DNA from: Roseateles depolymerans
GTDB taxonomy: Bacteria; Pseudomonadota; Gammaproteobacteria; Burkholderiales; Burkholderiaceae_C
Direction: 5' to 3'
Assembly: GCF_003387155.1 (NCBI RefSeq)
Contig: NZ_QUMT01000003.1
Span: 310,001-374,000 of the forward strand
DNA length: 64,000 nucleotides
Position 1 is the stretch's first letter, and each line of letters opens with the position of its first letter. Below the pieces are notes generated by a model. That model was not told the origin of the DNA. It did not search any database and saw nothing but the letters and a program-made list of their open reading frames with translations. Position numbers and translations under genes: made by a program. Of this stretch, positions 17,869 to 27,406 are shown in pieces.

Positions 17869-19419
17869 TCACCCCTGCAGCCTGAATTGCGCCACCACCT
17901 GTTTAAGACTGCCCGCCTGTTCCCGCAAAGACTCGGACGCAGCGCTGGACTCTTCGACCAATGCGGCGTTCTGCTGCGTCACCTCATCCAGCCGCTGCAC
18001 CGCCTGTCCGACCTCGACCAGGCTGGTGCTCTGTTCCTGCGTGGCGCTGGAGATCTCCTGGATGATGTCGGTGACCCGCTGGACGGCGGTCACGATTTCG
18101 CGCATGGTCTCGCCGGCATCGGCCACCAGCCGCGCCCCGGTTTCCACCCGGTCCACCGACGTGCCGATCAGCCCCTTGATCTCCCGCGCCGCCTCGGCGC
18201 TGCGCTGCGCGAGCGACCGCACTTCCCCGGCGACCACGGCAAAGCCCCGGCCCTGCTCCCCGGCTCTCGCGGCCTCCACCGCCGCATTCAGCGCCAGGAT
18301 GTTGGTCTGGAAGGCAATGCCGTCGATGGTGCCGATGATGTCCGAAATGCGGCGGGACGAGGCATTGATCTCCTCCATGGTGTTGACCACCTGTGACACC
18401 ACCGCGCCGCCGCGTCCTGCCACCTCGCTGGCACTGAGCGCCAGCTGGCTGGCCTGGCGGGTGGCCTCCGCGTTCTGGCGCACGGTGTCGGTCAAGGCCT
18501 GCATGGTGGCGGAGGTTTCCTCCAGGCTGGACGCCATCTGCTCGGTGCGGGCGGACAGGTCGCTGCTGCCCGCGGCCACCTCGCCACTGGACATGGCAAT
18601 GCTCTCCGCGCTGGTGCGCACGGTGCTGAGGGACTGGTTCAGCGAGTCCCGCATCTCGGCCAGCGCCTTGGCCAGCTGACCCAGTTCATCCCGGCGCGAC
18701 ACGTCCACCTGCACAGCGAGGTTGCCTTCCGCCACCCGCTGCGCCACCGACACCATCTGGTTGAGCGGTTGCACCGTGCTGCGGGTGAGATACCAGGACA
18801 GCAGGGCACCAGCGGCCAGGGCCAGCACGATCAGCACCACCATGGTCGTAAGGACGGTGGAGTACACCCGTTGCGACGACAGATAGCTCTCCTGCGCCCC
18901 CTGGGTGTTGATGTCCACCAGCTTCTGGACGTTGTCGGCCACCGCCCTGAAGCCTTCGAGCGAGGGCCCCATGGCCAGCGCCACCGCGGCGGACCGGTCC
19001 CCGGACTTGCGGGCGGCAATCAGCCGGTCCTGCTGGGCAAGAAAGGACGCGAGCTTGGCCTTGGTGTCGTCCCAGACCGCCTGCTCCTGCGGCACGGAAA
19101 TCAGCGCCTCGTATTTCTTGGCCAGGTCGGGCAGCGTGGTCTCCCGCAGCGTGCGGATGCGGGTGAGTTCCTGCTCCAGGCCGCTGTCGCTTTCCTGCAG
19201 GACGGCGGCCATCTCGGCGCGTCGCAGGTCATTCGCCTTGACCAGATAGGCGTTGATGGCGTTGATGGAGGGGATCCAGTCATTGGCCATGTCGGAGACA
19301 TTGGACTGGATCAATTGCAGACGCGTGATGGCCACAATGCCGATCACCAGGGTGGCCAGCAGCACGGCGGCAAACCCCAAGGTGATGCGCAGACCCACGC
19401 GAAGATCCGAGAACCGCAT
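17869..19419 (-). CDS. Methyl-accepting chemotaxis protein
   Basis: 516 residues. TM1 at about 12-32, a roughly 155-residue periplasmic four-helix-bundle-like sensor domain, TM2 at about 190-212 ([21 protein letters not shown]), a HAMP linker, and a cytoplasmic coiled coil containing the conserved hairpin [16 protein letters not shown] preceded by [23 protein letters not shown]-type sequence. It ends VVAQFRLQG, without the NWETF CheR-docking pentapeptide. Ligand unknown. The start at 19419 (MRFSDLRVG) gives a normal chemoreceptor N-terminus; the longer frame is rejected. Confidence 0.95.
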   Translation of the reverse strand: MRFSDLRVGLRITLGFAAVLLATLVIGIVAITRLQLIQSNVSDMANDWIPSINAINAYLVKANDLRRAEMAAVLQESDSGLEQELTRIRTLRETTLPDLAKKYEALISVPQEQAVWDDTKAKLASFLAQQDRLIAARKSGDRSAAVALAMGPSLEGFRAVADNVQKLVDINTQGAQESYLSSQRVYSTVLTTMVVLIVLALAAGALLSWYLTRSTVQPLNQMVSVAQRVAEGNLAVQVDVSRRDELGQLAKALAEMRDSLNQSLSTVRTSAESIAMSSGEVAAGSSDLSARTEQMASSLEETSATMQALTDTVRQNAEATRQASQLALSASEVAGRGGAVVSQVVNTMEEINASSRRISDIIGTIDGIAFQTNILALNAAVEAARAGEQGRGFAVVAGEVRSLAQRSAEAAREIKGLIGTSVDRVETGARLVADAGETMREIVTAVQRVTDIIQEISSATQEQSTSLVEVGQAVQRLDEVTQQNAALVEESSAASESLREQAGSLKQVVAQFRLQG

Positions 19420-19558
19420 ACGACGTCCTTGTGTCTGGTGTGAGCGGGTCCATGCTATGCCACTTCGTGCATCTTGTGGACAGGTCTCACCCCTCGGCAC
19501 CCGTGCGGGGGACGGAGCTTCTCTCGCAAGGGGGTCGCGCCCCCTCGCCGCGCTGGCG

Positions 19559-20881
19559 TCAATCGGCGGCCGTGCGCCGCAGGCGGAACTCGGCCGCCTG
19601 CGCATGAGCCTGCAAACCTTCCCCGTACGCGAGCGTCGCCGCGATCGGACCGAGCACCTGCGCCCCCGCTTCGCTGACCTCGATCAGGCTGGAGCGCTTC
19701 TGGAAGTCGTACACCCCCAGCGGCGACGAGAACCGGGCCGTACCGGAGGTCGGCAACACATGGTTGGGCCCCGCGCAGTAGTCGCCCAGCGATTCACTGG
19801 TGAAGGCTCCCAGGAAAATGGCGCCGGCGTGACGCAGCAAGGGCTCCCAGCGATGCGGATCGCGGCTGGACACTTCCAGGTGTTCCGGCGCGATGCGGTT
19901 GCTGATCTCGCAGGCCTCTTCCATCGAGCGGGTGTGGATCAGCGCGCCACGGCCTTCCAGCGACGCACGGATCACCGCCTGGCGCGGCATGCCCGGCAGC
20001 AGCCGTTCGATGGCCTCGCGCACCTTCCCGATGTAGTCCAGGTCCGGGCACAGCAGGATGCTCTGGGCCAGCTCGTCGTGTTCCGCCTGGCTGAACAGGT
20101 CCATCGCCACCCAGTCGGGCGGCGTGGTGCCGTCGGCCAGCACCAGGATCTCGCTGGGGCCGGCAATCATGTCGATGCCGACCTGGCCGAACACATGCTT
20201 CTTGGCACTGGCCACATAGGCATTGCCCGGTCCGGTGATCTTGTCCACGCGGGGGATGGTGTCCGTGCCGTAGGCCAGGGCCGCCACCGCCTGCGCGCCG
20301 CCGATGGTGAAAGCGCGATGCACGCCCGCGACATAGGCCGCGGCCAGCACCAGCGGATTCTTCTCGCCGCGCGGCGTCGGCACCACCATGATGATTTCCG
20401 GGACGCCCGCCACCTGCGCGGGAATCGCGTTCATCAGCACGCTGGAGGGATAGGCCGCCTTGCCGCCGGGCACGTAGATGCCCACCCGGTCCAGCGGCGT
20501 GACCTTCTGGCCCAGCAGCGTGCCGTCCTCGTCGCGGTAGCTCCAGCTTTCGCCGCAGGCCTTCTTCTGCCGCTCGTGGTAGCTGCGCACCCGGGCCGCG
20601 GCCTGGTTCAAGGCCTGTGCCTGTTCCGGCGGCAGGCCGTCGAAGGCGGCCTTGAGTTCGTCGCGGGTCAGCTCGAGCGCGGCCACCGAGGCCACCTGCA
20701 GGTGATCAAAGCGCGCGGTGAATTCCAGCACCGCAGCGTCGCCGCGTTGACGCACCGCAGCCAGGATGTCGGCCACCCGGCCTTCGATCTCGGCATCGGT
20801 GTCGGCCGACCAGTGCAGCACCTGACGGAAGGCGGTTTCGAAGTCGCTGTCGGTGGTGTGCAGGGTGCGAAGGTTCAGCAT
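19559..20881 (-). CDS. hisD: Histidinol dehydrogenase
   Basis: 440 residues; catalyses the last two steps of histidine synthesis, histidinol to histidine with NAD+. The family segments [24 protein letters not shown] and [16 protein letters not shown] are visible. It lies 17 bases downstream of hisG and is certainly co-transcribed. The next genes of the usual cluster (hisC, hisB) are not found after it: the following gene on this strand is a chemoreceptor. Confidence 0.96.
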   Translation of the reverse strand: MLNLRTLHTTDSDFETAFRQVLHWSADTDAEIEGRVADILAAVRQRGDAAVLEFTARFDHLQVASVAALELTRDELKAAFDGLPPEQAQALNQAAARVRSYHERQKKACGESWSYRDEDGTLLGQKVTPLDRVGIYVPGGKAAYPSSVLMNAIPAQVAGVPEIIMVVPTPRGEKNPLVLAAAYVAGVHRAFTIGGAQAVAALAYGTDTIPRVDKITGPGNAYVASAKKHVFGQVGIDMIAGPSEILVLADGTTPPDWVAMDLFSQAEHDELAQSILLCPDLDYIGKVREAIERLLPGMPRQAVIRASLEGRGALIHTRSMEEACEISNRIAPEHLEVSSRDPHRWEPLLRHAGAIFLGAFTSESLGDYCAGPNHVLPTSGTARFSSPLGVYDFQKRSSLIEVSEAGAQVLGPIAATLAYGEGLQAHAQAAEFRLRRTAAD

Positions 20882-20898
20882 GGCGGGCTCTCCGGAAC

Positions 20899-21555
20899 TC
20901 AGGCGGTACGGGCGGTGGGTTGGCCGACGGCCGCGGCGATGGCGTCGATCAGGGGCTTCAAGGCTTCGCGCTTGAGCTTGAGCGCGGCCTGGTTCACCAC
21001 CAGGCGCGACGAGATGTCCATGATGCGCTCCACTTCCACCAGCCGGTTGGCCTTGAGGGTGCTGCCGGTGGAGACCAGGTCGACGATGGCATCCGCAAGC
21101 CCGGTCAGCGGGGCCAGCTCCATGGAGCCATACAGCTTGATGAGGTCAACGTGCACGCCCTTCTCGGCGAAATGCTGCCGGGCGATGCTGGTGTATTTGG
21201 TGGCCACGCGAAGGCGCGAGCCTTGCTGCACCACGCCCTGGTAGTCGAAGTCGTCGCGCACGGCCACGCTCATGCGGCAGCGGGCGATCTGCAGGTCCAG
21301 GGGTTGATAGAGGCCCGCGCCGCCATGCTCGATCAGCACGTCACGCCCGGCCACGCCGATGTCGGCGCCGCCATAGGCGACATAGGTGGGCACGTCGGTG
21401 GCGCGCACCAGCACCACGCGCACGTCGGGCTGGTTGGTCGGCAGGATGAGCTTGCGAGAGCTCTCGGGATCCTCGAGCACCTCGATGCCGGCGGCCGCCA
21501 GCAGCGGCAGGGTCTCTTCGAAGATGCGGCCCTTGGAAAGCGCCAGGGTGATCAT
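20899..21555 (-). CDS. hisG: ATP phosphoribosyltransferase, short form
   Basis: 218 residues; first and feedback-controlled step of histidine synthesis (ATP + PRPP). The sequence starts [19 protein letters not shown] and contains [13 protein letters not shown] and [18 protein letters not shown] with the PRPP-binding loop. The chain lacks the C-terminal regulatory domain, so it belongs to the short HisG class, which works only with the HisZ regulatory subunit encoded elsewhere. Confidence 0.96.
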   Translation of the reverse strand: MITLALSKGRIFEETLPLLAAAGIEVLEDPESSRKLILPTNQPDVRVVLVRATDVPTYVAYGGADIGVAGRDVLIEHGGAGLYQPLDLQIARCRMSVAVRDDFDYQGVVQQGSRLRVATKYTSIARQHFAEKGVHVDLIKLYGSMELAPLTGLADAIVDLVSTGSTLKANRLVEVERIMDISSRLVVNQAALKLKREALKPLIDAIAAAVGQPTARTA

Positions 21556-21649
21556 GCTGTGTCCTCGTTGAACGTTCGGTTCAGCGGGACGGCAGCGGGA
21601 TCACCGGACGGCGCCACACCGCCACCCGCTGTTCAAAGCTGGGTGGCTG

Positions 21650-21916
21650 TCAGGGATGATGATGCAGGGCGGTGCCCTGCTGGGCCCACTCGGCGGGCGT
21701 GAGGGTCTTCATGGACAGGGCGTGGATCTGCTCGCGCATGCGGTCGCCCAGCGCCTGATACACCCGCTGATGGCGGCGCACCCGGCTCAGACCTTCGAAC
21801 TCGGCCGACACGATGGTGGCAAAGAAATGGCGCCCATCGCCTTCCACCTGCAGTTCGGTGCAGGGAAGGCCCTGGGCGATATAGCTTTGCACTTCGGTGG
21901 GGGTCGGATCAGCCAT
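21650..21916 (-). CDS. BolA family protein
   Basis: 88 residues. The core GDGRHFFATIVSAEFEGLSRVRRHQRVYQALGD and the terminal IHALSMKTLTPAEW are typical of the BolA/IbaG family, which together with monothiol glutaredoxins handles Fe-S clusters. In many Betaproteobacteria a BolA gene sits between an ABC exporter and murA-hisG; here murA is absent from the 94 bases before hisG. Confidence 0.92.
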   Translation of the reverse strand: MADPTPTEVQSYIAQGLPCTELQVEGDGRHFFATIVSAEFEGLSRVRRHQRVYQALGDRMREQIHALSMKTLTPAEWAQQGTALHHHP

Positions 21917-21931
21917 GGCGCGAGTTTACCC

Positions 21932-22717
21932 TCAGCCGCGAATCTTGTAGCCGCGGCGCAGCAGCTCCAGCGCCGTGCCGGCCACCACGCAGAAGCTCAG
22001 GCCGACCACGGCCAGGCTGGTCCAGGGGGACACGTCGCTGACGCCGAAGAAGCCGTGGCGGAATCCGTCGATCATGTAGAAGAACGGATTCAGATGGCTC
22101 ACGCCCTGCCAGAACGGCGGCAGCGAATGCACCGAATAGAACACGCCGGAGAGGAAGGTCATCGGCATGATGATGAAGTTCTGGAAGGCGGCCATCTGGT
22201 CGAATTTTTCCGCCCAGAGCCCGGCGATGAGACCCAGCGACCCCAACATGCCGGCGCCCAGCACCGCAAACACCAGGATCCACACCGGCTGCGCCAGCCC
22301 CGGCGGCGCGAACCAGCAGGTGACCAGGAACACGCCCAGGCCCACCATCAGGCCCCGCACCACCGACGCGCCCGCATAGGCCAGGTACCAGGCCCAGTGG
22401 GACAGCGGCGTCACCAGCAGGAACACCAGGTTGCCGGTGATCTTGCTCTGGATGAGCGAAGACGAGCTGTTGGCAAAGGCGTTCTGCAGCACGCTCATCA
22501 TCACCAGGCCCGGAATCAGGAAGCTGGTGTAGCCCACCGTGCCGTACACCTTCACATGGTCTTCCAGCACATGGCCGAAGATCAGCAGGTAGAGCACGGC
22601 CGTCAGGACCGGGGCGCCGACGGTCTGGAAACCGACCTTCCAGAAACGCAGCACTTCCTTGTAGAACAGGGTGCGGGCGCCGGACAGGCGCATGCCGCTG
22701 AAGAGACCGCCGCTCAT
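21932..22717 (-). CDS. ABC-2 type exporter permease
   Basis: 261 residues with six predicted membrane helices; belongs to the ABC-2/NodJ-like permeases (LTAVLYLLIFGHVLEDHV, FIIMPMTFLSGVFYS and SHLNPFFYMIDGFRHGFFG are conserved blocks). It forms an exporter with the ATPase encoded just upstream, with which it overlaps by four bases (ATGA at 22714-22717), fixing the start. Substrate unknown. Confidence 0.93.
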   Translation of the reverse strand: MSGGLFSGMRLSGARTLFYKEVLRFWKVGFQTVGAPVLTAVLYLLIFGHVLEDHVKVYGTVGYTSFLIPGLVMMSVLQNAFANSSSSLIQSKITGNLVFLLVTPLSHWAWYLAYAGASVVRGLMVGLGVFLVTCWFAPPGLAQPVWILVFAVLGAGMLGSLGLIAGLWAEKFDQMAAFQNFIIMPMTFLSGVFYSVHSLPPFWQGVSHLNPFFYMIDGFRHGFFGVSDVSPWTSLAVVGLSFCVVAGTALELLRRGYKIRG

Positions 22718-23670
22718 GCGTGTGCTCCTTGCATGATTTCGAGGAACACGTCTTCCAGGTCGGCGCGGCCGATCTCCAGATCTTCCACCGGGCAGGCCGC
22801 TTCGCGCAGCGTGGCCAGGATGTGCTCCACCTCGGTCGCGTCGTGGGCCTTGATCTGCACGATCCGGCCAGTGATGCGGGACTGGTCCCGCAGCGACACC
22901 GGCAGGGCCGCGTCGGTCTTGAACTGAAGCATGGTCGAGGCACGTCCGGCCAGCAGCTCGGAGGTGCGGTCCAGCGCCACGATGCGGCCCTGCTTGAGCA
23001 TGGCGATGCGGTGGCACAGGGCCTCCGCTTCTTCCAGGTAGTGGGTGGTCAGCAGCACGGTGTGACCTTCGCGGTTCAGCCGGGCAATGAACTGCCACAG
23101 CGTCTGACGCAGCTCCACGTCCACACCGGCGGTGGGCTCGTCCAGCACGATGACCGGCGGCCGGTGCACCAGCGCCTGGGCCACCAGCACCCGGCGCTTC
23201 ATGCCGCCGGAGAGCTGGCGCATGTTGAAGTGGGCCTTGTCCGCCAGGCCCAGGTTCAGCAGCAGCTCGTCGATCCAGTCGTCGTTGTTGCGAACCCCGA
23301 AATAGCCGCTCTGGATGCGCAGCGTCTCGCGCACGCTGAAGAAGGGGTCGAACACCAGCTCCTGCGGGACGATGCCCAGCCGCTTGCGGGCCTCGGCGTA
23401 ATCGTCCACCACGTCATGGCCCAGCACCGACACCGACCCGCCGCTGGCGCGGGACAACCCGGCCAGGATGCTGATCAGGCTGGTCTTGCCGGCCCCGTTG
23501 GGACCGAGCAGGCCGAAGAATTCGCCGGGCTGGATGTCGAAGCTGACCTGGTCCAGGGCCTTGACCTGGCCGGAACGGTAGGTTTTGCTGACAGTGTCGA
23601 AACGCAGGGCGGGCGGACCGCCGGCCGGCGGCGACAGCGGCGCCGGCGTGGGAGGGGAGCTAACGGGCAT
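22714..23670 (-). CDS. ABC exporter ATP-binding protein
   Basis: 318 residues. Walker A GPNGAGKT at residues 56-63, signature QLSGGMKRR near 153, Walker B VIVLDEPTAGVD near 173, and a C-terminal extension of about 90 residues typical of DrrA/CcmA-like exporters. It pairs with the downstream permease. The N-terminal 20 residues are Pro/Ser-rich. The divergent TetR gene begins 130 bases away and may regulate it. Confidence 0.94.
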   Translation of the reverse strand: MPVSSPPTPAPLSPPAGGPPALRFDTVSKTYRSGQVKALDQVSFDIQPGEFFGLLGPNGAGKTSLISILAGLSRASGGSVSVLGHDVVDDYAEARKRLGIVPQELVFDPFFSVRETLRIQSGYFGVRNNDDWIDELLLNLGLADKAHFNMRQLSGGMKRRVLVAQALVHRPPVIVLDEPTAGVDVELRQTLWQFIARLNREGHTVLLTTHYLEEAEALCHRIAMLKQGRIVALDRTSELLAGRASTMLQFKTDAALPVSLRDQSRITGRIVQIKAHDATEVEHILATLREAACPVEDLEIGRADLEDVFLEIMQGAHA

Positions 23671-23799
23671 GGGCGTGGATTGTAGGGAGGCGGCCAGGAA
23701 CCCGCTGATTTGGGGAATTGCCCCACGAAGTAGGGCCTGCGTAGCGCACGGACCCGTCAGCTTGATGACAGAATCGCCGCAAATCCGTATGTATCCCCC

Positions 23800-24537
23800 A
23801 TGGCCACCAAGAAGCCGCGCCGCACCGCCGAACGCATCCTCGAAGTCACGCTGGACCTGTTCAACCGCTTCGGGGAACCGAATGTGTCGACCACGCTGAT
23901 CTCGGCGGAGCTCGGCATTTCACCGGGCAACCTCTACTACCACTATCCGGCCAAGGACGAGCTCATCAATGCCTTGTTTGGCAAGTATGAGCGGGCCCTG
24001 TCGGAGCTGCTGACCGCCACCGAGACCGTGCGCAATGTGGAGGACGCCTGGCTGTTCTTCCACATGCTGTTCGAGCTGATCTGGCAGCACCGGTTTTTGT
24101 ACCGGGACCTGAACGACCTGCTGTCCAAGAACCGCAAGCTGGAGACGCATTTCCAGAATGTACTGAGCCAGAAGAACCAGGCCATGGTCAGCATCCTGAC
24201 CGGCTTGCAGCAGGGCGGCGCGCTGAGCATGCAGGTGCGCGAGGCCGTGCCGACGGCCAATGCCATGGTGGTGCTGCTGAGCTACTGGCTGAGCTATGAA
24301 TATGTGCGGGACCCGCGCAATGCGCTGGAGCCGGAGCGGGCGGGCGAGGCGCTGATGCGGGGCGCCTTCCATGTGCTGGGGCTGCTGCTGCCGTATCTGG
24401 AGCCGGCCTCGCGGGAGCATCTGTTCCAGTTGGCGGGGCAGTATCAGTCCACGCCGGGCGCTGCGTCCGGTGGGGGGCGGCCGTCGTCGGGCTCCACCTC
24501 GGGCGCTGCTTCGGGCGAGTCGGGCGGCCAGGGTTAA
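23800..24537 (+). CDS. TetR family transcriptional regulator
   Basis: 245 residues. The N-terminal helix-turn-helix (about 8-55, VSTTLISAELGISPGNLYYHYPAK) is typical of TetR. The regulatory domain is large and helical. The last 30 residues are Gly/Ser/Ala low complexity, an unusual tail. It is divergent from the ABC exporter, so local repression of the exporter is the simplest inference; many such proteins act elsewhere. Confidence 0.9.
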   Translation: MATKKPRRTAERILEVTLDLFNRFGEPNVSTTLISAELGISPGNLYYHYPAKDELINALFGKYERALSELLTATETVRNVEDAWLFFHMLFELIWQHRFLYRDLNDLLSKNRKLETHFQNVLSQKNQAMVSILTGLQQGGALSMQVREAVPTANAMVVLLSYWLSYEYVRDPRNALEPERAGEALMRGAFHVLGLLLPYLEPASREHLFQLAGQYQSTPGAASGGGRPSSGSTSGAASGESGGQG

Positions 24538-24859
24538 CGCACGGCGTATCGCAGACATCCCAAGCGCTGTATCCCATGCGATGCATCGCACGCGTTGCAT
24601 CGCGAGCAGTTCACGGGCGCGTTGCCTGACGCACGCTCGAAGGCGCTAGCAGCACGTGGCGGTCGATTCCTCGGAAAAAACCCTGAATCAGGGAGCGCCC
24701 ACACCCCCTGGATATGGTTGGCGCCGAAAAAAGCAACCCTATAAGCTAGGGATACGTTGCACTGCTTCCTCTGCCGGTCACGCTGCGCGTCAGTGTGCTG
24801 GTTCACCGAGTGATGCAGCGGCCATCCTGACATCCGACTGATTCCCTGGAGTGCATTCC
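24538..24859 (+). other. Intergenic region with promoter, partly AT-rich
   Basis: 322 bases between the TetR gene and the small secreted protein. It holds a perfect CCCTGA-A-TCAGGG dyad at 24681-24693 and the sigma-70-like promoter at 24718-24745. Composition between 24655 and 24760 is less GC-rich than its surroundings, as expected for a promoter region. No RNA gene is recognised. Confidence 0.5.
24718..24745 (+). promoter_or_regulatory. Sigma-70-like promoter for secreted protein gene
   Basis: TTGGCG (24718-24723), 16-base spacer, TATAAG (24740-24745). Transcription would start near 24752, leaving a leader of about 108 bases before the ATG at 24860. Confidence 0.5.
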
Positions 24860-25195
24860 ATGAACCGCCTGCTGACCACCGCCGCCGTTCTGTCCCTGAG
24901 CCTGGCCTCGATGGCCCAAGCCGCCACGGCCGAGTCGGCCGAAGCCAAGTCCCTGCGCGCGGAATGCGCTGCCCAGAAGCAGGTCAAGTTCGACGCGCCC
25001 GCTGCCGACAACGAATTCCGCTTCGTCTACAGCAAGGGCCAATACCGCGGCGAAGCCAAGGACGGCCAACCGCTGGACTGCGCGGCCAAGCAATACAGCC
25101 AGTTCCTGGCCAGTGCCGACCCGGTGCGGGTGATGGAGGCCTATCCGACCGCCGCCGGCCGAGCCAAGGTGGGTGCCAAGGCAGCGAGCAAATAA
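24860..25195 (+). CDS. Small secreted protein, unknown function
   Basis: 111 residues. A clear Sec signal peptide (about 1-22, ending SMAQAAT) is followed by an 85-residue mature protein with three Cys (AECAAQK, LDCAAK) and a FRFVYSKGQYRGEAK segment. No known domain. The ATG at 24860 has TGGAG about 8 bases upstream; a GTG at 24851 in frame would add three residues. Probably expressed from the promoter at 24718-24745. Confidence 0.7.
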   Translation: MNRLLTTAAVLSLSLASMAQAATAESAEAKSLRAECAAQKQVKFDAPAADNEFRFVYSKGQYRGEAKDGQPLDCAAKQYSQFLASADPVRVMEAYPTAAGRAKVGAKAASK

Positions 25196-25234
25196 GCGCG
25201 AGGACGGTCTTTCGCCTCCCTACACAGAAACAAA

Positions 25235-25251
25235 GCCCAGCAAGGCTGGGC
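25235..25251 (-). terminator. Rho-independent-like terminator
   Basis: A perfect 7-base stem GCCCAGC/GCTGGGC with a 3-base loop. On the minus strand it is followed by TTTGTTTCTG, so it fits termination of the two-gene operon ending at 25282. It may also slow plus-strand transcripts coming from the secreted-protein gene. Confidence 0.6.
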
Positions 25252-25281
25252 GCTCGGTGCCTTCGAGACTGAGGGGGCTGC

Positions 25282-25488
25282 TCAAAGACCGGCTTGGCGC
25301 TCGGTCATCTCGGCGACATGGCCGTGCAGCACCCGCTGCCGACGCTCTTCCTCCGTTAAACGAGCGGAGAGCTGCATCTCGTCAAGATTCACGATGCGCT
25401 GCGAGCGACCTGGAGTGCACACCCGGGCTGCAGCCGAGTCGCGCCGGGCTGCTTGGAAAATTTCACGGATGAATGAAAGGGCGGTCAT
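25282..25488 (-). CDS. Small protein, second gene of unknown operon
   Basis: 68 residues beginning MTALSFIREIFQAARRD and ending with a charged helix (ARLTEEERRQRVLHGHVAEMTERQ). The start codon overlaps the stop of the upstream gene (ATGA at 25485-25488), the best evidence that both are real and translationally coupled. No domain is known. Size, charge and coupling would suit an accessory, antitoxin- or immunity-like partner, but that is speculation. Confidence 0.6.
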   Translation of the reverse strand: MTALSFIREIFQAARRDSAAARVCTPGRSQRIVNLDEMQLSARLTEEERRQRVLHGHVAEMTERQAGL

Positions 25489-26231
25489 CGCAAAAGCTTC
25501 CTCTGTCTGAGGTAAGTGGAAAGAGTATGCCACGAGCGACTTCCAGGCTTGAGGTCGAACACCATGGGTCCACCAGCTCCATGATGTTTCCACCAGTCGG
25601 CGCTCCATTCAATGAGATCAAGTAAGCGCGTAGCTGTTTGATCAAAGGAAGTCTCCTTCAGACGCTCGCGCGTGGATGGCGTGATCTCGGCATCAAAACC
25701 GAAGCGGGGCCAAGAGTAGTACCCGTTGTACTCCCTCCACCATCCTCCTTCGATACCCATTTTGTAGCCTGCCCCTCCTACTGCATCCAGCACTACTCGC
25801 GTCAGGCCCATCGCCTTTGCCGCTTGCGCGGCCCGAAAAAAGGCAACTGCCCCAAACCCGGCTGGAGCGTCTTCGGCTAACAGCACTGAGTCATAGTGCA
25901 GGAAGAAGCCCTCTTCGTCTCGCTTGATGAAGCTCCGAACTGACTGATTCCGTTCGATGAATCTGGAGCGTCTGACTTCCAGACCAAACTGCTGTTCGTC
26001 CTCGTCAAACCAGGTCTCCAAGGCGCCATCGGACGGCGCCATGGCGATCGATTGAAGCTGGAAGTCATCGACCAACCGATTGTTCAGCACGGGTCTAGCG
26101 AAGACCTGCATCACCGGCAGTTTCATCAACTCACAGTCGTACCTACAACGGTTGCCGGGCAGTCGCCAAGCCAGTTCCCTGCGCATCTGGCTTTTGAAGC
26201 CATGCAGCTTGCTTGTCACCAGTTCAATCAT
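25485..26231 (-). CDS. Unknown protein, possibly acetyltransferase-like
   Basis: 248 residues from the ATG at 26231; the frame extends to 26309 and no start has a good RBS. The middle contains FFRAAQAAKAMGLTRVVLDAVG followed by NGYYSWPRFGFDAEI, a pattern reminiscent of the helix-strand-loop near the acetyl-CoA site of GNAT-like folds; this is a weak structural guess. The C-terminus reads MVFDLKPGSRSWHTLSTYL. No signal peptide or membrane segment. The region is visibly less GC-rich than its neighbours, which suggests acquisition by transfer. The downstream 68-residue gene is coupled to it. Confidence 0.65.
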   Translation of the reverse strand: MIELVTSKLHGFKSQMRRELAWRLPGNRCRYDCELMKLPVMQVFARPVLNNRLVDDFQLQSIAMAPSDGALETWFDEDEQQFGLEVRRSRFIERNQSVRSFIKRDEEGFFLHYDSVLLAEDAPAGFGAVAFFRAAQAAKAMGLTRVVLDAVGGAGYKMGIEGGWWREYNGYYSWPRFGFDAEITPSTRERLKETSFDQTATRLLDLIEWSADWWKHHGAGGPMVFDLKPGSRSWHTLSTYLRQRKLLR

Positions 26232-26444
26232 CACGCACGGATGCCTGACTGGGCTGGGGGAATCTGGCGCACGATGTGGCGCAGCCGAAGGCAAGCCAGT
26301 CGGCAGCAAGGGGACATTCGCCGGTGTTCGCAGGTCATGGCACGCAGTGTCCCGTGCCTCTGCGCTGTCCTCAATTGCCTAGATGCGTTAACTGCGACCT
26401 GTCGCAGTCCCACCTGCTTGGGTAGTTCGCGACTCGCTTGCCGG

Positions 26445-27278
26445 TCACCCCTCGCGGAAAAACTTCAGCGGTGCCAGGTCCGGGAACACCGCAGGGCGTT
26501 TGGCCTGCGCCGCGGCAAACGCCTCCATCAGGTTGGCGTTCTGCCAGATGGCCGCCTGCAGCCAGCCCATCTGCTGCAGGCTGTCCTTCACGCCATGGTC
26601 GCGGGCGTAATGCATCGCCTGCTTGCTGCCCCACACTGCCACCGGCGGCTTCTGCGCAATTTCCCGCGCGCAGGCCAGCGCCGCTTCCACGCAGGCCGCT
26701 TGCGTGTCCAGCACCTCGTTGACCAGCCCCACTGCCAGTGCGCGCGATGCCGGCATGCGACGTCCGGTGTACGCCAGCTCCTTGACCACGCCCAGCGGCA
26801 TCAACTTGGGCAGCCGCTGCAGCGTGCCCAGGTCCGCCGTCATGCCGATGTTGATCTCCTGGATGCAGAAGAAGGCGTCGCTGCTGGCCAGGCGGATGTC
26901 GCAGGCGGCCACCAGGTCCACCGCGCCGCCAATGCAGCCGCCGTGGATGGCCGCCACCGTCGGCACGCGCAGGTCGTCCAGCCGGTTGAAGGCCTGCTGC
27001 ATGTCGGCCAGCAGGTCCACGATGGACGCTCGGCCTTCGGCCGTCCTGTCGTCCAGTTGCACCCCGCCGTTCTTGAAGACGTCCAGCGACATGCCCGCAC
27101 TGAAATGCCGGCCGGTGGAGGAGATCACCAGCGCCCGCACCGTGGTACTGCGGTGCATCTGATCCAGCAGCGTCTCCAGCTCCCGCCACATCTGCGGCGA
27201 CATGGTGTTCATCTCGGCCGGCCGGTTCATCACCAGATGGGCAACGCCCGCGTCTTCCGTGAGGCTGAAACAGTCCAT
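26445..27278 (-). CDS. Enoyl-CoA hydratase/isomerase family protein
   Basis: 277 residues, crotonase fold. The oxyanion-hole segments are SSTGRHFSAGMSLDVF and AAIHGGCIGGAVDLVAACDIRLAS. The catalytic Glu position of delta3,5-delta2,4-dienoyl-CoA isomerases appears as FFCIQEINIGMTADLGTLQRLPKL, which resembles that subclass (ECH1-like) more than hydratases. It probably works in beta-oxidation of unsaturated fatty acids. The start at 27278 has GGAGA 8 bases upstream. Confidence 0.88.
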   Translation of the reverse strand: MDCFSLTEDAGVAHLVMNRPAEMNTMSPQMWRELETLLDQMHRSTTVRALVISSTGRHFSAGMSLDVFKNGGVQLDDRTAEGRASIVDLLADMQQAFNRLDDLRVPTVAAIHGGCIGGAVDLVAACDIRLASSDAFFCIQEINIGMTADLGTLQRLPKLMPLGVVKELAYTGRRMPASRALAVGLVNEVLDTQAACVEAALACAREIAQKPPVAVWGSKQAMHYARDHGVKDSLQQMGWLQAAIWQNANLMEAFAAAQAKRPAVFPDLAPLKFFREG

Positions 27279-27406
27279 GCGCGTCTCCATGAGTGAGGTC
27301 TGAGAGCGCCTGATCCTAGCCAAAGCCCGCGCAGGTCCACGTCCGGTTGGCGACGCCTGCACAATGGGCACCCGACCTTTCATCGCCCCAGACGCTGGAG
27401 CCCTGC

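Noticed and set aside
24681-24699. Terminator at the CCCTGAATCAGGG dyad
   Set aside because: On the minus strand a T-tract follows, but no minus-strand gene ends there and the stem is short; an operator is equally possible.
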